Of a DNA stretch of 64,000 nucleotides, positions 1 through 9,216 are shown piece by piece (the stretch's first letter is position 1; each line of letters begins with the position of its first letter). The DNA lies in assembly GCF_022568775.1 (NCBI RefSeq), contig NZ_JAKZHW010000002.1:818829-882828 (forward strand), given 5' to 3'. A program made the position numbers and the translations under genes. The notes beneath the pieces were generated by a model. The model was not told the DNA's origin, did not search any database, and worked only from the letters and a program-made list of their open reading frames with translations. This DNA comes from Sphingomonas telluris (lineage in GTDB: Bacteria > Pseudomonadota > Alphaproteobacteria > Sphingomonadales > Sphingomonadaceae).

Positions 1-684
1 GTCCCGGCCTTCCTTCATCGGTACGTCGGCCCCTGTGCGCGTGACGACGATCACATGCTCGACATCGCGCTTCTGGAGCGCTGCATCGACGTTTCGCTTG
101 AGCGGAATGACCTTTCCGCCGCGCACGCCTTCGTCCGCCGTGATGACGGCGCAAGCGTCGCAGTCCGCGATACGTCCCGCGAGGCTTTCCGGCGAGAAGC
201 CGCCGAACACGACGGAGTGGATCGCGCCGATCCGCGCGCAGGCCAGCATTGCAGCAGCCGCTTCGGGGATCATCGGCATGTAGATCATGACGCGGTTGCC
301 GCGCCGGATGCCGCGCTGCTTCAGCAGGTTCGCGAAGCGGCAGGTCTCCTCGTAGAGTTCGCGGTACGTGAGCGTGCGGCCCTCGCCAGGTTCGTCCGCC
401 TCGAAGATGATCGCGGTACGATCGCCGTGCTTCTCGAGGTTCCGGTCGAGGCAATTGACGGACAGGTTGAGCTGTCCGTCGGCGTACCAGTTGATGTGGA
501 AATCGTCCTCGTCGAAGGACCAGTCCCCCGACTGCTCGGGGAACCGGTACCAGTCGAGACGGCTCGCCTGATCCATCCAATGGCGGTGGGGATCGGCCGC
601 CGCCACCGCGTTCAGGGCGTCGAGCTCGGTCTTCCCGATCCGGGCGTTGAAACCTTCCGGAACCGGATGAACCGCTTCGCTCAT
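1..684 (-). CDS. acs: Acetyl-CoA synthetase, N-terminal part (cut by window edge)
   Basis: The reading frame runs off the left edge, so only about the first 228 residues are visible. It reads MSEAVHPVPEGFNARIG and continues through ADPHRHWMDQASRLDWY, FHINWYADGQLNLSVNCLDR and MIYMPMIPEAAAAMLACARI to SVVFGGFSPESLAGRI. These are hallmarks of acetyl/propionyl-CoA synthetases of the ANL superfamily, which activate acetate with ATP and CoA in the cytoplasm. The ATG at 684 overlaps the TGA of the upstream alcohol dehydrogenase (ATGA), so the two are probably translationally coupled. The AMP-binding core and the C-terminal acetylation lysine lie outside the window, so propionyl-CoA synthetase cannot be excluded. 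Confidence 0.9.
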   Translation of the reverse strand, partial: MSEAVHPVPEGFNARIGKTELDALNAVAAADPHRHWMDQASRLDWYRFPEQSGDWSFDEDDFHINWYADGQLNLSVNCLDRNLEKHGDRTAIIFEADEPGEGRTLTYRELYEETCRFANLLKQRGIRRGNRVMIYMPMIPEAAAAMLACARIGAIHSVVFGGFSPESLAGRIADCDACAVITADEGVRGGKVIPLKRNVDAALQKRDVEHVIVVTRTGADVPMKEGRD

Positions 685-1775
685 AGGCCGTGGCTCATGT
701 CGATGACGAAGCGGTAGCGGACGTCGTTCTTGAGCAGGCGTTCGTAGGCCTCGTTCACCTGGTTCATCCGGATAAACTCGACGTCGGGGTAGATGCCCTT
801 GGCCGCGCAGAAATCGAGCATCTCCTGCGTCTCGGGGATGCCGCCGATGGCCGACCCGCCGACCGCGCGGTTCCACCAGATGATGTTGAAGCCGGTGAAG
901 CCAGGCATCGGCGTCAGCGCCCCGACGATCACCATCCGGCCCGACCGGCCGAGCAGGTTCAGATAGCCGTCGATCTCGTGGCTGACCGGGATCGTGTTGA
1001 GGATGAAGTCGAAGCGCGTCGCCGCCGCCGCCATCTGCTCGGGATCGGTCGAGATGATCACGTCGTGAGCGCCTAGCGCCCGCGCGTCCTCGCCCTTGCT
1101 CGGCGTCGTCGTGATCATCGTCACGTGCGCACCCAGTGCAGCGCCAAGCTTCACGCCCATGTGGCCGAGCCCGCCGAGACCGACGACGGCCATCTTCGTG
1201 TTCGGTCCCACGTTGTACTGGCGCAGCGGGGAGTAGGTGGTGATGCCCGCGCAAAGCAGGGGTGCCACTTTGCTCTCGTCCATGCCTGCAGGCACCTTGC
1301 AGCAGAAGTGGTCGCGTACGACGATATGGTCGGTGTAGCCGCCCTTGGTGATCGTGTGATCGTGGTAGTCGGGACTGTTGTAGGTCTGGACGCAGCCCTT
1401 GCGGCAGAAGACCTCCCAGCCTTCCAGGCACTGGTCGCACTCCATGCAGCTATCGACCATGCAGCCGACCGCCACGGTGTCGCCGACGCGATGGCGGGTA
1501 ACCTCATCGCCGATGGCCGTGACCGTGCCGACAATCTCGTGCCCGGGAATGACCGGATAGCGCGTTCCGCCCCAGTCGTTCCGCGCCGTGTGAAGGTCGG
1601 AGTGGCAGATGCCGGCATAGGTGATCTTGATGGCGACGTCGTTCGGACGAAGCGCGCGCCGCTCGAACTCCATCGGGCGAAGTGGTTGATCGGGAGCGTC
1701 CGTGCCCCAGCCTTTGGCTGTCGTCGGACCGGTCTCGGAAGCCGTGGTGGAAGTGGGTTCAGCAGTCGTAGCCAT
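681..1775 (-). CDS. Zinc-dependent NAD(P) alcohol dehydrogenase (YahK/CAD-like)
   Basis: A 364-residue medium-chain dehydrogenase that interconverts alcohols or aldehydes with NAD(P)H. Catalytic zinc residues are in GICHSDLHTA and PGHEIVG. A structural-zinc cysteine cluster follows (CMVDSCMECDQCLEGWEVFC). The Rossmann glycine motif is GLGGLGHMGVKLG, and the C-terminus has the family pattern DVRYRFVID. Length and motifs fit the YahK/cinnamyl-alcohol-dehydrogenase branch. It ends in an ATGA overlap with acs and starts 11 bases after the stop of the CitE-like gene, so the four genes from MaoC to acs form one likely operon. Oxidation of an alcohol to an aldehyde and on to an acyl-CoA is a plausible context. 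The substrate is unknown. Confidence 0.9.
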   Translation of the reverse strand: MATTAEPTSTTASETGPTTAKGWGTDAPDQPLRPMEFERRALRPNDVAIKITYAGICHSDLHTARNDWGGTRYPVIPGHEIVGTVTAIGDEVTRHRVGDTVAVGCMVDSCMECDQCLEGWEVFCRKGCVQTYNSPDYHDHTITKGGYTDHIVVRDHFCCKVPAGMDESKVAPLLCAGITTYSPLRQYNVGPNTKMAVVGLGGLGHMGVKLGAALGAHVTMITTTPSKGEDARALGAHDVIISTDPEQMAAAATRFDFILNTIPVSHEIDGYLNLLGRSGRMVIVGALTPMPGFTGFNIIWWNRAVGGSAIGGIPETQEMLDFCAAKGIYPDVEFIRMNQVNEAYERLLKNDVRYRFVIDMSHGL

Positions 1776-1786
1776 GTTCGGCCTCC

Positions 1787-2617
1787 TTATCTTGCCCGGT
1801 CGAGTACCTTTTGTGCTTGTACCAGGTGCGGGCGGTCGACCATCCGTCCATTTACCGACAACACGCCGGCGTTGGGGTCGGCATCGAACGCTTGAACGAT
1901 AGCGCGTGCATGCTCCACGTCGCCGGCCGATGGGGTGAAGGCGGCATTGATCACGCCGACCTGAGCAGGGTGGATCGCAAGCTTGCCGGTGAAGCCTTCG
2001 CGGGCGGCGGTCTCGGCCTCCGCGCGCAGCCCATCCTCGTCGCGGAAGTCGGCGAAGACACCGTCGACCGGCTGAACCTGGGCCGCGCGGGCGCCGGCAA
2101 GGCAGAGCGAGCGGGCGAGCTTGTAGGTGAAGCTCAAGCTTCCGTCCGCGTCGTACTTGGACGAAGCGCCGATCGCCGCGGACAGATCCTCGGCGCCCCA
2201 GCTCATCGCGGCAAGTGTCGACTTCGGATCGCGATAGCTGAGCATTCCGAACAGGCTCGCCGGAGTCTCGGTAACGATCGCGTGGATGGGGATGTTACCC
2301 GTGCGGTGCGCGAGCTGGATGACGTCCGCCCCGCTTTCCGCCTTCGGCAGAACGATGCCGTGGACATCGGCGATGCCGATCAGTTCGAGATCGTCCTTAT
2401 GATGCTCGCTGCCGAGCGGATTGACCCGCACCCACCATTGCGGACCGCCCGAGCGCTTGCCGAGGCCTTTCAAGATCTGGCGAGCGGCGGCCTTCTGTTG
2501 AGGCGCGACACTGTCTTCGAGGTCGAAGATTACCGCGTCCGCGTCGCTCTCGATCGCCTTGGCGATCTTCTTCTCGCTGTCCGCCGGTACGAACAGCCAC
2601 GAGCGGCACTCACTCAT
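1787..2617 (-). CDS. HpcH/HpaI aldolase / CitE-like CoA ester lyase
   Basis: A 276-residue TIM-barrel lyase of the citrate lyase beta subunit family. Visible motifs are [14 protein letters not shown] at the start, [21 protein letters not shown], the conserved [22 protein letters not shown] and [13 protein letters not shown]. Family members cleave or form malyl-CoA, beta-methylmalyl-CoA or citramalyl-CoA, or hydrolyse malyl-CoA. An open frame extends 44 codons upstream, but the start chosen here (MSECRSWLF) overlaps the MaoC stop by ATGA and matches where the family begins. The pairing with a MaoC hydratase suggests a mesaconyl/methylmalyl-CoA type step. The exact substrate is inference. Confidence 0.88.
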   Translation of the reverse strand: MSECRSWLFVPADSEKKIAKAIESDADAVIFDLEDSVAPQQKAAARQILKGLGKRSGGPQWWVRVNPLGSEHHKDDLELIGIADVHGIVLPKAESGADVIQLAHRTGNIPIHAIVTETPASLFGMLSYRDPKSTLAAMSWGAEDLSAAIGASSKYDADGSLSFTYKLARSLCLAGARAAQVQPVDGVFADFRDEDGLRAEAETAAREGFTGKLAIHPAQVGVINAAFTPSAGDVEHARAIVQAFDADPNAGVLSVNGRMVDRPHLVQAQKVLDRAR

Positions 2618-3066
2618 TGCGGCTTCTTCAGGAGCAGAGCCGAGCGCGTACATTCGCAGACGAGCTCGTCGCGTTGGTTGAAGCTGCGATGCGCCCAGAT
2701 GACGATGCCGGCGTTGCGCCGCGAATTGCTTTCGCGGACTGCGACGCACTCGCTCTCGGAGCGCAGAGTGTCGCCAACAAAGACTGGCTTCGGAAAGACC
2801 AGCTTGTCGTAGCCGAGGTTGGCCACGAGCGTCCCGAGCGTCGTGTCGTTGACGCTGACGCCGATCATCAGGCCGAAGGTGAAGACCGAATTGACCAGCG
2901 GCTTCCCGAACTCCGACTTCGCCGCAAGCTCGTGGTCGAGATGCATCGGCTGCGGATTGTGGGTGAGCGTCGAAATGAGGAGGTTGTCGGTCTCCGTGAC
3001 CGTGCGAGTGATGGAATGGTCTACCCGGTCACCGACCTGCCACTCGTCGAAATAGCGCCCTGGCAT
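2614..3066 (-). CDS. MaoC-family acyl-CoA dehydratase (mesaconyl-CoA hydratase-like)
   Basis: A 150-residue hot-dog-fold protein. It begins [15 protein letters not shown] and carries [20 protein letters not shown], the hydratase-2 type catalytic Asp/His segment, followed by [20 protein letters not shown]. MaoC-domain enzymes hydrate enoyl-CoA thioesters. The internal start at 3066 is preferred because the additional 12 upstream codons ([12 protein letters not shown]) do not resemble the family. It is the first gene of the MaoC-CitE-ADH-acs run, and its stop overlaps the next start by ATGA. A mesaconyl-CoA hydratase role is an inference from the pairing with the CitE-like lyase. Confidence 0.85.
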   Translation of the reverse strand: MPGRYFDEWQVGDRVDHSITRTVTETDNLLISTLTHNPQPMHLDHELAAKSEFGKPLVNSVFTFGLMIGVSVNDTTLGTLVANLGYDKLVFPKPVFVGDTLRSESECVAVRESNSRRNAGIVIWAHRSFNQRDELVCECTRSALLLKKPQ

Positions 3067-3103
3067 GGCTGCTGCTCTAGGCAGCAACCCGGGCCTTGCC
3101 AAG

Positions 3104-3592
3104 CTACAGCGATCCGCTTCGTTGCAAGCGAGCCTTCAGGTCGCCCATGCGGATGCTTTCGACGGCCGTTGCGGGCTCGTCGGATCGAACGACATTGGCG
3201 ATATGCCCGAGCATTTGGCCGACCTTGTCGAGCGCCTGCAAGGCGACCGCGTGCCTGGATAGCGCGATGGGATCAGCGGCTATTTCCTCGCCCGTGGCGT
3301 CGAGCATCCGGCGCGCAAAATCCAGTTCCTCGCCGAGCCGCAACTGCAGCAAACTGGGGGGCGGCGAATCCGCATTGGTCAGACAAAGCTCAACGACCCT
3401 GTCGGGGGTGCCACGCCGGAGAGGCTTTCGCTCGATGTGCTGTGGATCGTCCACGCCCCAGGTCATGCGGACGCTGTCGCCTTGGATCATGGCGGCTTGC
3501 ATATCCATCATCTGCACAGTCTTGGTTCGGTTCACTTCAGCCCCCCGTTGAATGGGTTGTGCCCGCCCGACGGTTTCGAATGCCTCGCCCAT
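3104..3592 (-). CDS. Hypothetical protein
   Basis: A frame of about 162 residues, reading [20 protein letters not shown] and continuing to [19 protein letters not shown] and [20 protein letters not shown]. It is mostly alpha-helical in character, with no signal peptide or membrane segment and no motif I recognise. It lies just upstream of the MaoC gene on the same strand. ATGs at 3610 and 3592 are both possible starts, and the second lacks an obvious ribosome binding site. It is probably a real gene because the opposite strand offers no better frame and its composition is normal. Confidence 0.55.
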   Translation of the reverse strand: MGEAFETVGRAQPIQRGAEVNRTKTVQMMDMQAAMIQGDSVRMTWGVDDPQHIERKPLRRGTPDRVVELCLTNADSPPPSLLQLRLGEELDFARRMLDATGEEIAADPIALSRHAVALQALDKVGQMLGHIANVVRSDEPATAVESIRMGDLKARLQRSGSL

Positions 3593-3681
3593 CCCTCCGA
3601 TATGGACCAATCGGCCGATCGCCGGAGCACTTCCGGAGCGCGAACGGCCGTTGGGCGTTTTGACTTCGAAGGAGCTCGAAC

Positions 3682-3927
3682 ATGACCGAACTCAGTGAGA
3701 AGCAGCGCGACCGCCTCGACGAAGACCAGTTCGCCTTTCCCAAACAGCGGAAGGAGCCGCTCAACAATGCGACCCACGTCCGCAACGCCATGGCTCGGTT
3801 CAATCAGGTGAAGGGCGTCTCCGACGAGGATCGCGACGAAGCCTGGAGCAGGATCAAGCGCGTGGCGAAAAAGCACGGCGTCGAAGTTCGTGAGAAGAGC
3901 TGGCGAGAACTCGGTAGCGAAAGTTAA
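3682..3927 (+). CDS. Small DUF6582-like cytoplasmic protein
   Basis: An 81-residue, highly charged protein reading MTELSEKQRDRLDEDQFAFP and then KQRKEPLNNATHVRNAMARF. The block from FAFP through N-A-HVRNAMARFNQV to RIKRVAKKHGVEV is typical of small DUF6582-type proteins, also seen at the ends of some phage and capsid proteins. No enzyme motif is visible. It stands alone on the plus strand, diverging from the MaoC-side genes. Function is unknown. Confidence 0.75.
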   Translation: MTELSEKQRDRLDEDQFAFPKQRKEPLNNATHVRNAMARFNQVKGVSDEDRDEAWSRIKRVAKKHGVEVREKSWRELGSES

Positions 3928-4043
3928 CTGATCACTAGGAGAATCCCTGACTCGCTGTGGATAAGTTTCTAGTCTAATCCACGTTAAAGGCGTACCTGAT
4001 CCTGATCCTCCCGTAGGAGGAACCAGCACCGTCGGGGGGCGGA

Positions 4044-5222
4044 ATGAGACTGGAGTCGCAGTATACCGGACTAGACCTCGCGGATGGACTTCGCGAAGCG
4101 TGGAAAGCTTCGGAGGCTGCCCAGGACACGGCCGGCGGATCGGAGCGCGAACGCGGCTGGGCCACCACGGTCGACGTCTTTCAGGAGCTGATCAACGGGT
4201 TGCCGGAGCAGATCGCGCTCCTCGATTCCGACTGGAACGTGCTGACCGTCAACGAGGCGTGGCGGCACACCGCCAACATGTACGGTTTCCATGACCTCAG
4301 TCCCGGATCGAACTACCGCCAGTTCCTGGGCCGGATGGCGCAAGACGGGCATCCGTCGGCCGCGGCCGTCACTGCGGGCATCGACGAGATTGCAGCCGGG
4401 AAGCGAGATTCCTTCCGGCTCGTCTACAGCGGCAGCGGCGCCTGGGAGGGCCATGAATTCCAGCTGCGCATCAACCTGATCGATCTCGGCGGCCACCGCT
4501 TTGCGACGGTGACGCGCTACGATGTGACCGAACTCGTGCAGCTTCGCCGGATGCGCGAACGCTTCAGCAGCTCGGTCATCAAGAGCCAAGATGAGGAACG
4601 GCGCCGCATGGGCCGCGAGCTCCATGACTCGACCATGCAGCTGCTTGCCAGCCTCGGGCTCGCGCTCGGGCAGCTTAAGCGCTCGTCGCATCCGGAAGCC
4701 GCATCGGGCGTCATATCGGAGATGGAGCAGCTCCTCGTCGAAGCGCAGGGCGAGCTGCGTTCGATCTCCTATCTCGCTCACCCGCCGCAGCTCGAAAAGA
4801 TGAGCCTGCTTGAGGCGATCCGCATGCTCGTTGAAGGCTTTGGGCGCCGCGCCGGACTCAAGACGGAATTTAGCATCGAGGGCGTCTCGAAGCTATCGTC
4901 GACGGCCGCGGAAGTGGCGCTCTACCGGGTGATCCAGGAGGCACTATCGAACGTGCACCGCCATGCGCGCGCGACCGAGCTGACGGTGAAGCTCATCGGC
5001 CGCCGCCAGATGATCCACGCAGTCGTGGTCGACAATGGCGTGGGGATTCCGGACCATGTTCTCGAAGGCGTCGGCCTCGCCGGCATGCACTCGCGCCTGG
5101 CAGAAGTCGGCGGCCGCCTCTTCGTGCGGAGAGCGTCGAAGGGATCCGGAACGATGATCCTCGCCAGCCTCCCCCCGCTAGCGCACCTGCGCGAGATCGG
5201 AGACCTCGCTGTAGCGGTCTAG
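4044..5222 (+). CDS. PAS-domain sensor histidine kinase (NarX/DegS type)
   Basis: A 392-residue soluble kinase. Residues about 45-165 form a PAS-like sensor (LPEQIALLDSDWNVLTVNEA). A HisKA_3 dimerisation domain follows with the phosphoacceptor His at about residue 194 in RRMGRELHDSTMQLL. The HATPase domain shows the N box (VIQEALSNVHRHARA) and the G box (VVDNGVGIPDHV, then GLAGMHSRLAEVGG). Such kinases phosphorylate LuxR-type response regulators. No response regulator lies nearby, so it is an orphan in this window. With no transmembrane segment it should sense a cytoplasmic signal. A GGGGGCGG ribosome binding site precedes the ATG. Confidence 0.9.
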   Translation: MRLESQYTGLDLADGLREAWKASEAAQDTAGGSERERGWATTVDVFQELINGLPEQIALLDSDWNVLTVNEAWRHTANMYGFHDLSPGSNYRQFLGRMAQDGHPSAAAVTAGIDEIAAGKRDSFRLVYSGSGAWEGHEFQLRINLIDLGGHRFATVTRYDVTELVQLRRMRERFSSSVIKSQDEERRRMGRELHDSTMQLLASLGLALGQLKRSSHPEAASGVISEMEQLLVEAQGELRSISYLAHPPQLEKMSLLEAIRMLVEGFGRRAGLKTEFSIEGVSKLSSTAAEVALYRVIQEALSNVHRHARATELTVKLIGRRQMIHAVVVDNGVGIPDHVLEGVGLAGMHSRLAEVGGRLFVRRASKGSGTMILASLPPLAHLREIGDLAVAV

Positions 5223-5239
5223 CCTCACTGCCAGTTCGC

Positions 5240-6529
5240 TTAGCTAAGAAGCCGGAGCGGATTTTCTATCAGCGGCTTTAGCGTCTGCAGGAAGCTCGCG
5301 GCGTCCCAGCCGTCCACGACCCGGTGATCGCAGGATAGCGAGAGGTTCATCCGCTTCCGGATCTCGATCTCGCCATCGATGGGCACGAGCTTGTCTTCAA
5401 TCTTGTTGACGGCGACGATCGCGACCTGCGGTGGATTGACCACCGGCGTCGACGTGATCCCGCCCATCGGGCCGAGGCTCGAGATAGTGAAGGTGGCGCC
5501 GCTGAGCTCCTCGCGCGTGGCCTTCCCCGTGCGGGCGCCTTCAGAGAGACGGGCAATCTCCGACGCCAGCTGCCACACCGAGCGCGACTGGGCGTCGCGG
5601 ATGGTCGCAACCATCAGTCCATTTGGGGTCTGCGTGGCGACGCCCATGTGTACCGAGCCGTGACGAGTTACGACCATCGCTTCGTCATCGAAGGTCGCGT
5701 TGAGCATCGGCCATTCGGCGAGGCCGCGCGACAGCGCCGTGATCAGGAATGGCAGCAGCGTGAGCTTCGGGTTGTTGCCGCGGTCGCGATTCATCATCTG
5801 CCGCGTTTCTTCGAGCGCGGTGACGTCGAATTCCTCGACCAGCGTGAAGTGCTGAATGCGCCTGTTCGCCTCGGCCATGTTCTCAGCGATCTTGCGACGG
5901 AGGCCGACGACCTTGATCGTTTCGTCCTGCCGCGGGGCTGCGCCACGGGCAGATACGCTGCCGCCGTTGTAAAGAAGATAGGCGTCGAGGTCCGAGTGGC
6001 GGACGCGGTCGCCGGTCGTCTTCACCTGGGCCAGGTCGATGCCGAGGTCGCGGGCGCGCTGCCGTACTGCAGGAGACGTCAGCACCTTCGCGTGCGATGC
6101 GGCCTGAATCTCCGGTTCCTGCTTGGGCGCTGCCTGCGGAGCGGCGGCAGGCGCAGGAGCCGGCTCCGGCTCCACCTTCATAACCGGGATGTTCTCTTCG
6201 ATCGCCGGCGTCGGTTCGACAGCGCCATCGGCGAGCGGACGCTCGCTCTCGCTCTCGGGAACCGGCTGCTCCACCGTGGCCGCGGCGCCCTCGGTCTCGA
6301 TGACGGCGAGGATCGATCCGATCGGGATCTGCTCACCGACCTCGCCGGCCAGCTGCACGACCTTTCCCGCGACAGGCGATTCCATTTCGACCGTCGCCTT
6401 GTCGGTCATCATGTCGGCCAGCTGCTGGTCTTCCTCGATCTGGTCGCCGACCTTCACGTGCCAGGCGACGATCTCCGCTTCGGCGATGCCTTCGCCGATG
6501 TCCGGAAGCCTGAATTCGAAACGGGCCAT
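5240..6529 (-). CDS. bkdB: Branched-chain 2-oxoacid dehydrogenase E2 (dihydrolipoyl acyltransferase)
   Basis: A 429-residue E2 subunit. The lipoyl domain (ARFEFRLPDIGEGIAEAEIV) carries the lipoylated Lys in MMTDKATVEMESPV at about residue 45. A Pro/Ala-rich linker follows, then a peripheral-subunit-binding domain (LTSPAVRQRARDLGIDLAQV). The catalytic CoA-dependent acyltransferase domain ends in LSLSCDHRVVDGWDAA, with the active His/Asp. Upstream in-frame codons read as arginine-rich non-family sequence, so the ATG at 6529 is the start. It is the third gene of an E1alpha-E1beta-E2 operon, 5 bases after E1beta. The E3 subunit is not in the window. Confidence 0.95.
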   Translation of the reverse strand: MARFEFRLPDIGEGIAEAEIVAWHVKVGDQIEEDQQLADMMTDKATVEMESPVAGKVVQLAGEVGEQIPIGSILAVIETEGAAATVEQPVPESESERPLADGAVEPTPAIEENIPVMKVEPEPAPAPAAAPQAAPKQEPEIQAASHAKVLTSPAVRQRARDLGIDLAQVKTTGDRVRHSDLDAYLLYNGGSVSARGAAPRQDETIKVVGLRRKIAENMAEANRRIQHFTLVEEFDVTALEETRQMMNRDRGNNPKLTLLPFLITALSRGLAEWPMLNATFDDEAMVVTRHGSVHMGVATQTPNGLMVATIRDAQSRSVWQLASEIARLSEGARTGKATREELSGATFTISSLGPMGGITSTPVVNPPQVAIVAVNKIEDKLVPIDGEIEIRKRMNLSLSCDHRVVDGWDAASFLQTLKPLIENPLRLLS

Positions 6530-6534
6530 GCGCG

Positions 6535-7548
6535 TCAGACCTCCAGTGCCTTCTTGATGGCCGTGCCGATCCGGACAGGCCCCGGGAAATATGCCCATTC
6601 GAGCGAATGCGGATAGGGGGTGTCGAAGCCGGTCGCGCGCTGCACGGGGGCTTCGAGATGATAGAAGCAGCGCTCCTGCACCAGCGCGGCGAGCTCGGCG
6701 CCGAAACCGTTGGTGCGCGTCGCCTCGTGAACGACGACGCAGCGGCCGGTCTTCTTCACCGAGTCCTCGATCGTCTCGATGTCGAGCGGAACGATGGAGC
6801 GAAGGTCGATGACTTCCGCGTCGATGCCCAGTTCGCGCACAGTGGCGAGCGCGACGTGGACCATCGTGCCGTAGGACAGGACGGTGACTTCCTCGCCCTC
6901 TCGGACGACGGCGGCTTTCCCCAGCGGGACCGTGTAGTAGCCCTCGGGCACGTCCGCCGCGTCCGTCTTCGCCCACGGCGTCAGCGGACGGTCGAAGAAG
7001 CCGTCGAACGGGCCGTTGTAGATGCGCTTCGGTTCGAAGAAGAGGACCGGGTCATTGTCCTCGATCGCGGAGATGAGCAGGCCCTTGGCGTCGTAAGGGT
7101 TGGACGGAATGACGGTCTTCACGCCGGCGACGTGGGCGAACAGCGCCTCGGTCGACTGGCTGTGCGTTTGGCCGCCGAAGATGCCGCCGCCGTAGGGCGA
7201 CCGGATGACCATGGGCACCGTCCACTCGCCTGCGGTGCGGTACCGGATGCGGGCGGCTTCGGAAACGATCTGGTCGTAGGCCGGGTAGATGTAGTCGGCG
7301 AACTGGATCTCAGCGACGGGACGAAGACCGTAGGTCGCCATGCCGATGGCCGTCGCGATGATGCCGTTCTCGGCGATCGGCGTGTCGAACACGCGCTGCT
7401 TGCCGTACTTCTTCTGAAGGCCTTCGGTAACGCGGAAGACGCCGCCGAAGAAGCCGACGTCTTCGCCGAGGACGACCATGCCCTGGTCGCGCTCCATCAT
7501 CACGTCGTGGGCGCTGTTGAGCGCCTGGATCATGTTCATCGTGGCCAT
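6535..7548 (-). CDS. bkdA2: 2-oxoisovalerate dehydrogenase E1 beta subunit
   Basis: A 337-residue transketolase-like subunit. Diagnostic stretches are MNMIQALNSAHDVMMERD, VLGEDVGFFGGVFRVTEGL, FDTPIAENGIIATAIGMA, IQFADYIYPAYDQIVSEAAR and RSPYGGGIFGGQTHSQSTE. With E1alpha it binds thiamine diphosphate and decarboxylates branched-chain 2-oxoacids derived from Val, Leu and Ile, passing the acyl group to E2. The FGGVFR element fits the branched-chain type rather than pyruvate dehydrogenase. Its start lies inside the end of the E1alpha gene (13-base overlap), consistent with coupled translation and equal stoichiometry. Confidence 0.95.
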   Translation of the reverse strand: MATMNMIQALNSAHDVMMERDQGMVVLGEDVGFFGGVFRVTEGLQKKYGKQRVFDTPIAENGIIATAIGMATYGLRPVAEIQFADYIYPAYDQIVSEAARIRYRTAGEWTVPMVIRSPYGGGIFGGQTHSQSTEALFAHVAGVKTVIPSNPYDAKGLLISAIEDNDPVLFFEPKRIYNGPFDGFFDRPLTPWAKTDAADVPEGYYTVPLGKAAVVREGEEVTVLSYGTMVHVALATVRELGIDAEVIDLRSIVPLDIETIEDSVKKTGRCVVVHEATRTNGFGAELAALVQERCFYHLEAPVQRATGFDTPYPHSLEWAYFPGPVRIGTAIKKALEV

Positions 7549-8834
7549 TGGCGCTTGGCCTCCAGCTCGTCGACCATGTCCTGCTGCTGTTCCTTCAAGT
7601 TCCAGGGCATCTCTTCGTAGACGTCGTTGAACATCGTCCGGACGTCCTGCGGGAAGTCGATGCTGGCGGTCGCCAGCGTGCCCTTCTTCTCCGCTTCCTT
7701 CTGGGCGCTGCGGACGTCCGCAGCGATTTCGTCGACCATCGCCGAATGCCGCTCATCGTCCCACTCGCCGAGGCCGATGAGATGGCCCTTCAGCCGCTCG
7801 ATCGGGTCGCCCAATGGCCACAACTTCGCTTCGTTGGAAGGGCGGTAGCCCGACGGGTCGTCGGAGGTGGAATGGCCCTCCGCGCGATAGGTGAAGAACT
7901 CGATGAGGGTTGGGCCGTAATTGGCGCGAGCGCGGTCCGCCGCCCAGCGCACCGCGGCGAAGACGGCAAGCGCGTCATTGCCGTCGACGCGAAGACCGGC
8001 GACGCCATAGCCGAGAGCGCGCTGCGCGAAGGTCGCGCGCTCGCCGCCGGCGATTCCCGAATAGCTCGAGATCGCCCACTGGTTGTTGACCACGGCGAGG
8101 ATGACGGGCGCATTGTAGACCGTCGCAAAGGTCAGCGCGGCGTGGAAATCGCCTTCCGCCGTCGCGCCTTCGCCGGTCCAACCCATCGCGATACGGCTGT
8201 CGCCCTTGATCGCGCTCGCCATCGCCCAGCCGACGGCCTGGGGATATTGCGTGCCGAGGTTGCCGGAGATCGAGAAGAAGCCGTGCGCCTTGTCCGAATA
8301 CATGATGGGCAACTGGCGGCCCTGCAGCTTGTCGCCCTTGTTCGAGTAGATCTGGTTCATCATCTCGACCATGGGATAGCCGCGGGCGATGAGGAGCCCC
8401 TGCTGGCGATAGGTCGGGAAGTTCATGTCCTCGCGGTCGAGCGCATTGGCGGCCGAAACGGCGATAGCCTCCTCGCCGGTGCACTTCATGTAGAAGCTGG
8501 TCTTCCCCTGCCTCTGCGCGCGGTACATGCGATCGTCGAACACGCGCACGGTGACCATGTCGCGCAGCATCTTGCGCAGGGTCTCCGCGTCCAGCTTCGG
8601 GTCCCAAGGACCGACCGCCTTGTTCTCCTCGTCGAGCACGCGCACGAGCGACATGGTCAGCGGGTGCGTCTCGGTTGCCGGGGCCGCGACGTCCGGGCGC
8701 GGTGCCGCGCCCGCGGGCGGCACCTTGACCGACGAGAAGTCGGGGGTCTCGCCGGGACGGGCCGGCGGTTCCGGCACGTGCAGCGAGAGCTTGGGCCGGT
8801 TCGGCTTCAGCTTGGAAGGGTCCTTGTCACTCAT
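7536..8834 (-). CDS. bkdA1: 2-oxoisovalerate dehydrogenase E1 alpha subunit
   Basis: A 432-residue E1alpha. After a Pro-rich N-terminal extension of about 70 residues come VRVFDDRMYRAQRQGKTSFY, GEEAIAVSAANALDREDMNF, PTYRQQGLLIARGYP, then the thiamine-diphosphate motif around GWTGEGATAEGDFHAA and VNNQWAISSYSGIAGGE. RAEGHSTSDDPSGYR is the conserved phosphorylation-loop region. It is the first gene of the operon on the minus strand and diverges from the DUF3297 gene. The N-terminal extension, with PEPPARPGETPDF, is common in alphaproteobacterial branched-chain E1alpha proteins. Confidence 0.95.
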   Translation of the reverse strand: MSDKDPSKLKPNRPKLSLHVPEPPARPGETPDFSSVKVPPAGAAPRPDVAAPATETHPLTMSLVRVLDEENKAVGPWDPKLDAETLRKMLRDMVTVRVFDDRMYRAQRQGKTSFYMKCTGEEAIAVSAANALDREDMNFPTYRQQGLLIARGYPMVEMMNQIYSNKGDKLQGRQLPIMYSDKAHGFFSISGNLGTQYPQAVGWAMASAIKGDSRIAMGWTGEGATAEGDFHAALTFATVYNAPVILAVVNNQWAISSYSGIAGGERATFAQRALGYGVAGLRVDGNDALAVFAAVRWAADRARANYGPTLIEFFTYRAEGHSTSDDPSGYRPSNEAKLWPLGDPIERLKGHLIGLGEWDDERHSAMVDEIAADVRSAQKEAEKKGTLATASIDFPQDVRTMFNDVYEEMPWNLKEQQQDMVDELEAKRQWPR

Positions 8835-8919
8835 TGAGTGAGGCGCTTAGTCCCGCCGCGTAACGGCGGCAACTGGGCCGCGTTGACCTTCGTGGCGGCG
8901 CGAGGGTAGGGCGGCCGCC

Positions 8920-9216
8920 ATGGCCGACGAAACACAATCCTCCGACCTTCCCGACCGCCTCTCGCTCGATCCGAGCAGCCCGCATTTCAGCGAGGATGTG
9001 CTGAAGCGCGGCGTCGGCATCCGTTTCAACGGGTCCGAGAAGACCAACGTCGAGGAATATTGCGTGTCGGAGGGCTGGATCCGCGTGTCGGCGGGCCGCA
9101 GCCGCGATCGCTACGGCAACCCGATGACGATCAAGCTCAAGGGAAAGGTCGAGCCTTTCGTTGAGCCCAAGTACGGGTACGGTCAGGACGAAGCGGGCGC
9201 CGAGTCCGAAGGATAA
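8920..9216 (+). CDS. DUF3297 family protein
   Basis: A 98-residue acidic cytoplasmic protein with the DUF3297 signature LPDRLSLDPSSPHFSEDVLK, GVGIRFNGSEKTNVEEYC and GWIRVSAGRSRDRYGNPMT. The family is widespread in Proteobacteria and has no assigned function. It diverges from the E1alpha gene with 85 bases between starts. Its last 34 bases overlap, tail to tail, the minus-strand gene that follows. Confidence 0.85.
   Translation: MADETQSSDLPDRLSLDPSSPHFSEDVLKRGVGIRFNGSEKTNVEEYCVSEGWIRVSAGRSRDRYGNPMTIKLKGKVEPFVEPKYGYGQDEAGAESEG

Noticed and set aside
3955..3965. Perfect DnaA box (TGTGGATAA) upstream of the histidine kinase, and similar 9-mers at 14.87 kb
   Set aside because: A single box, and two imperfect ones, without an AT-rich unwinding region or nearby origin genes is not evidence of oriC.
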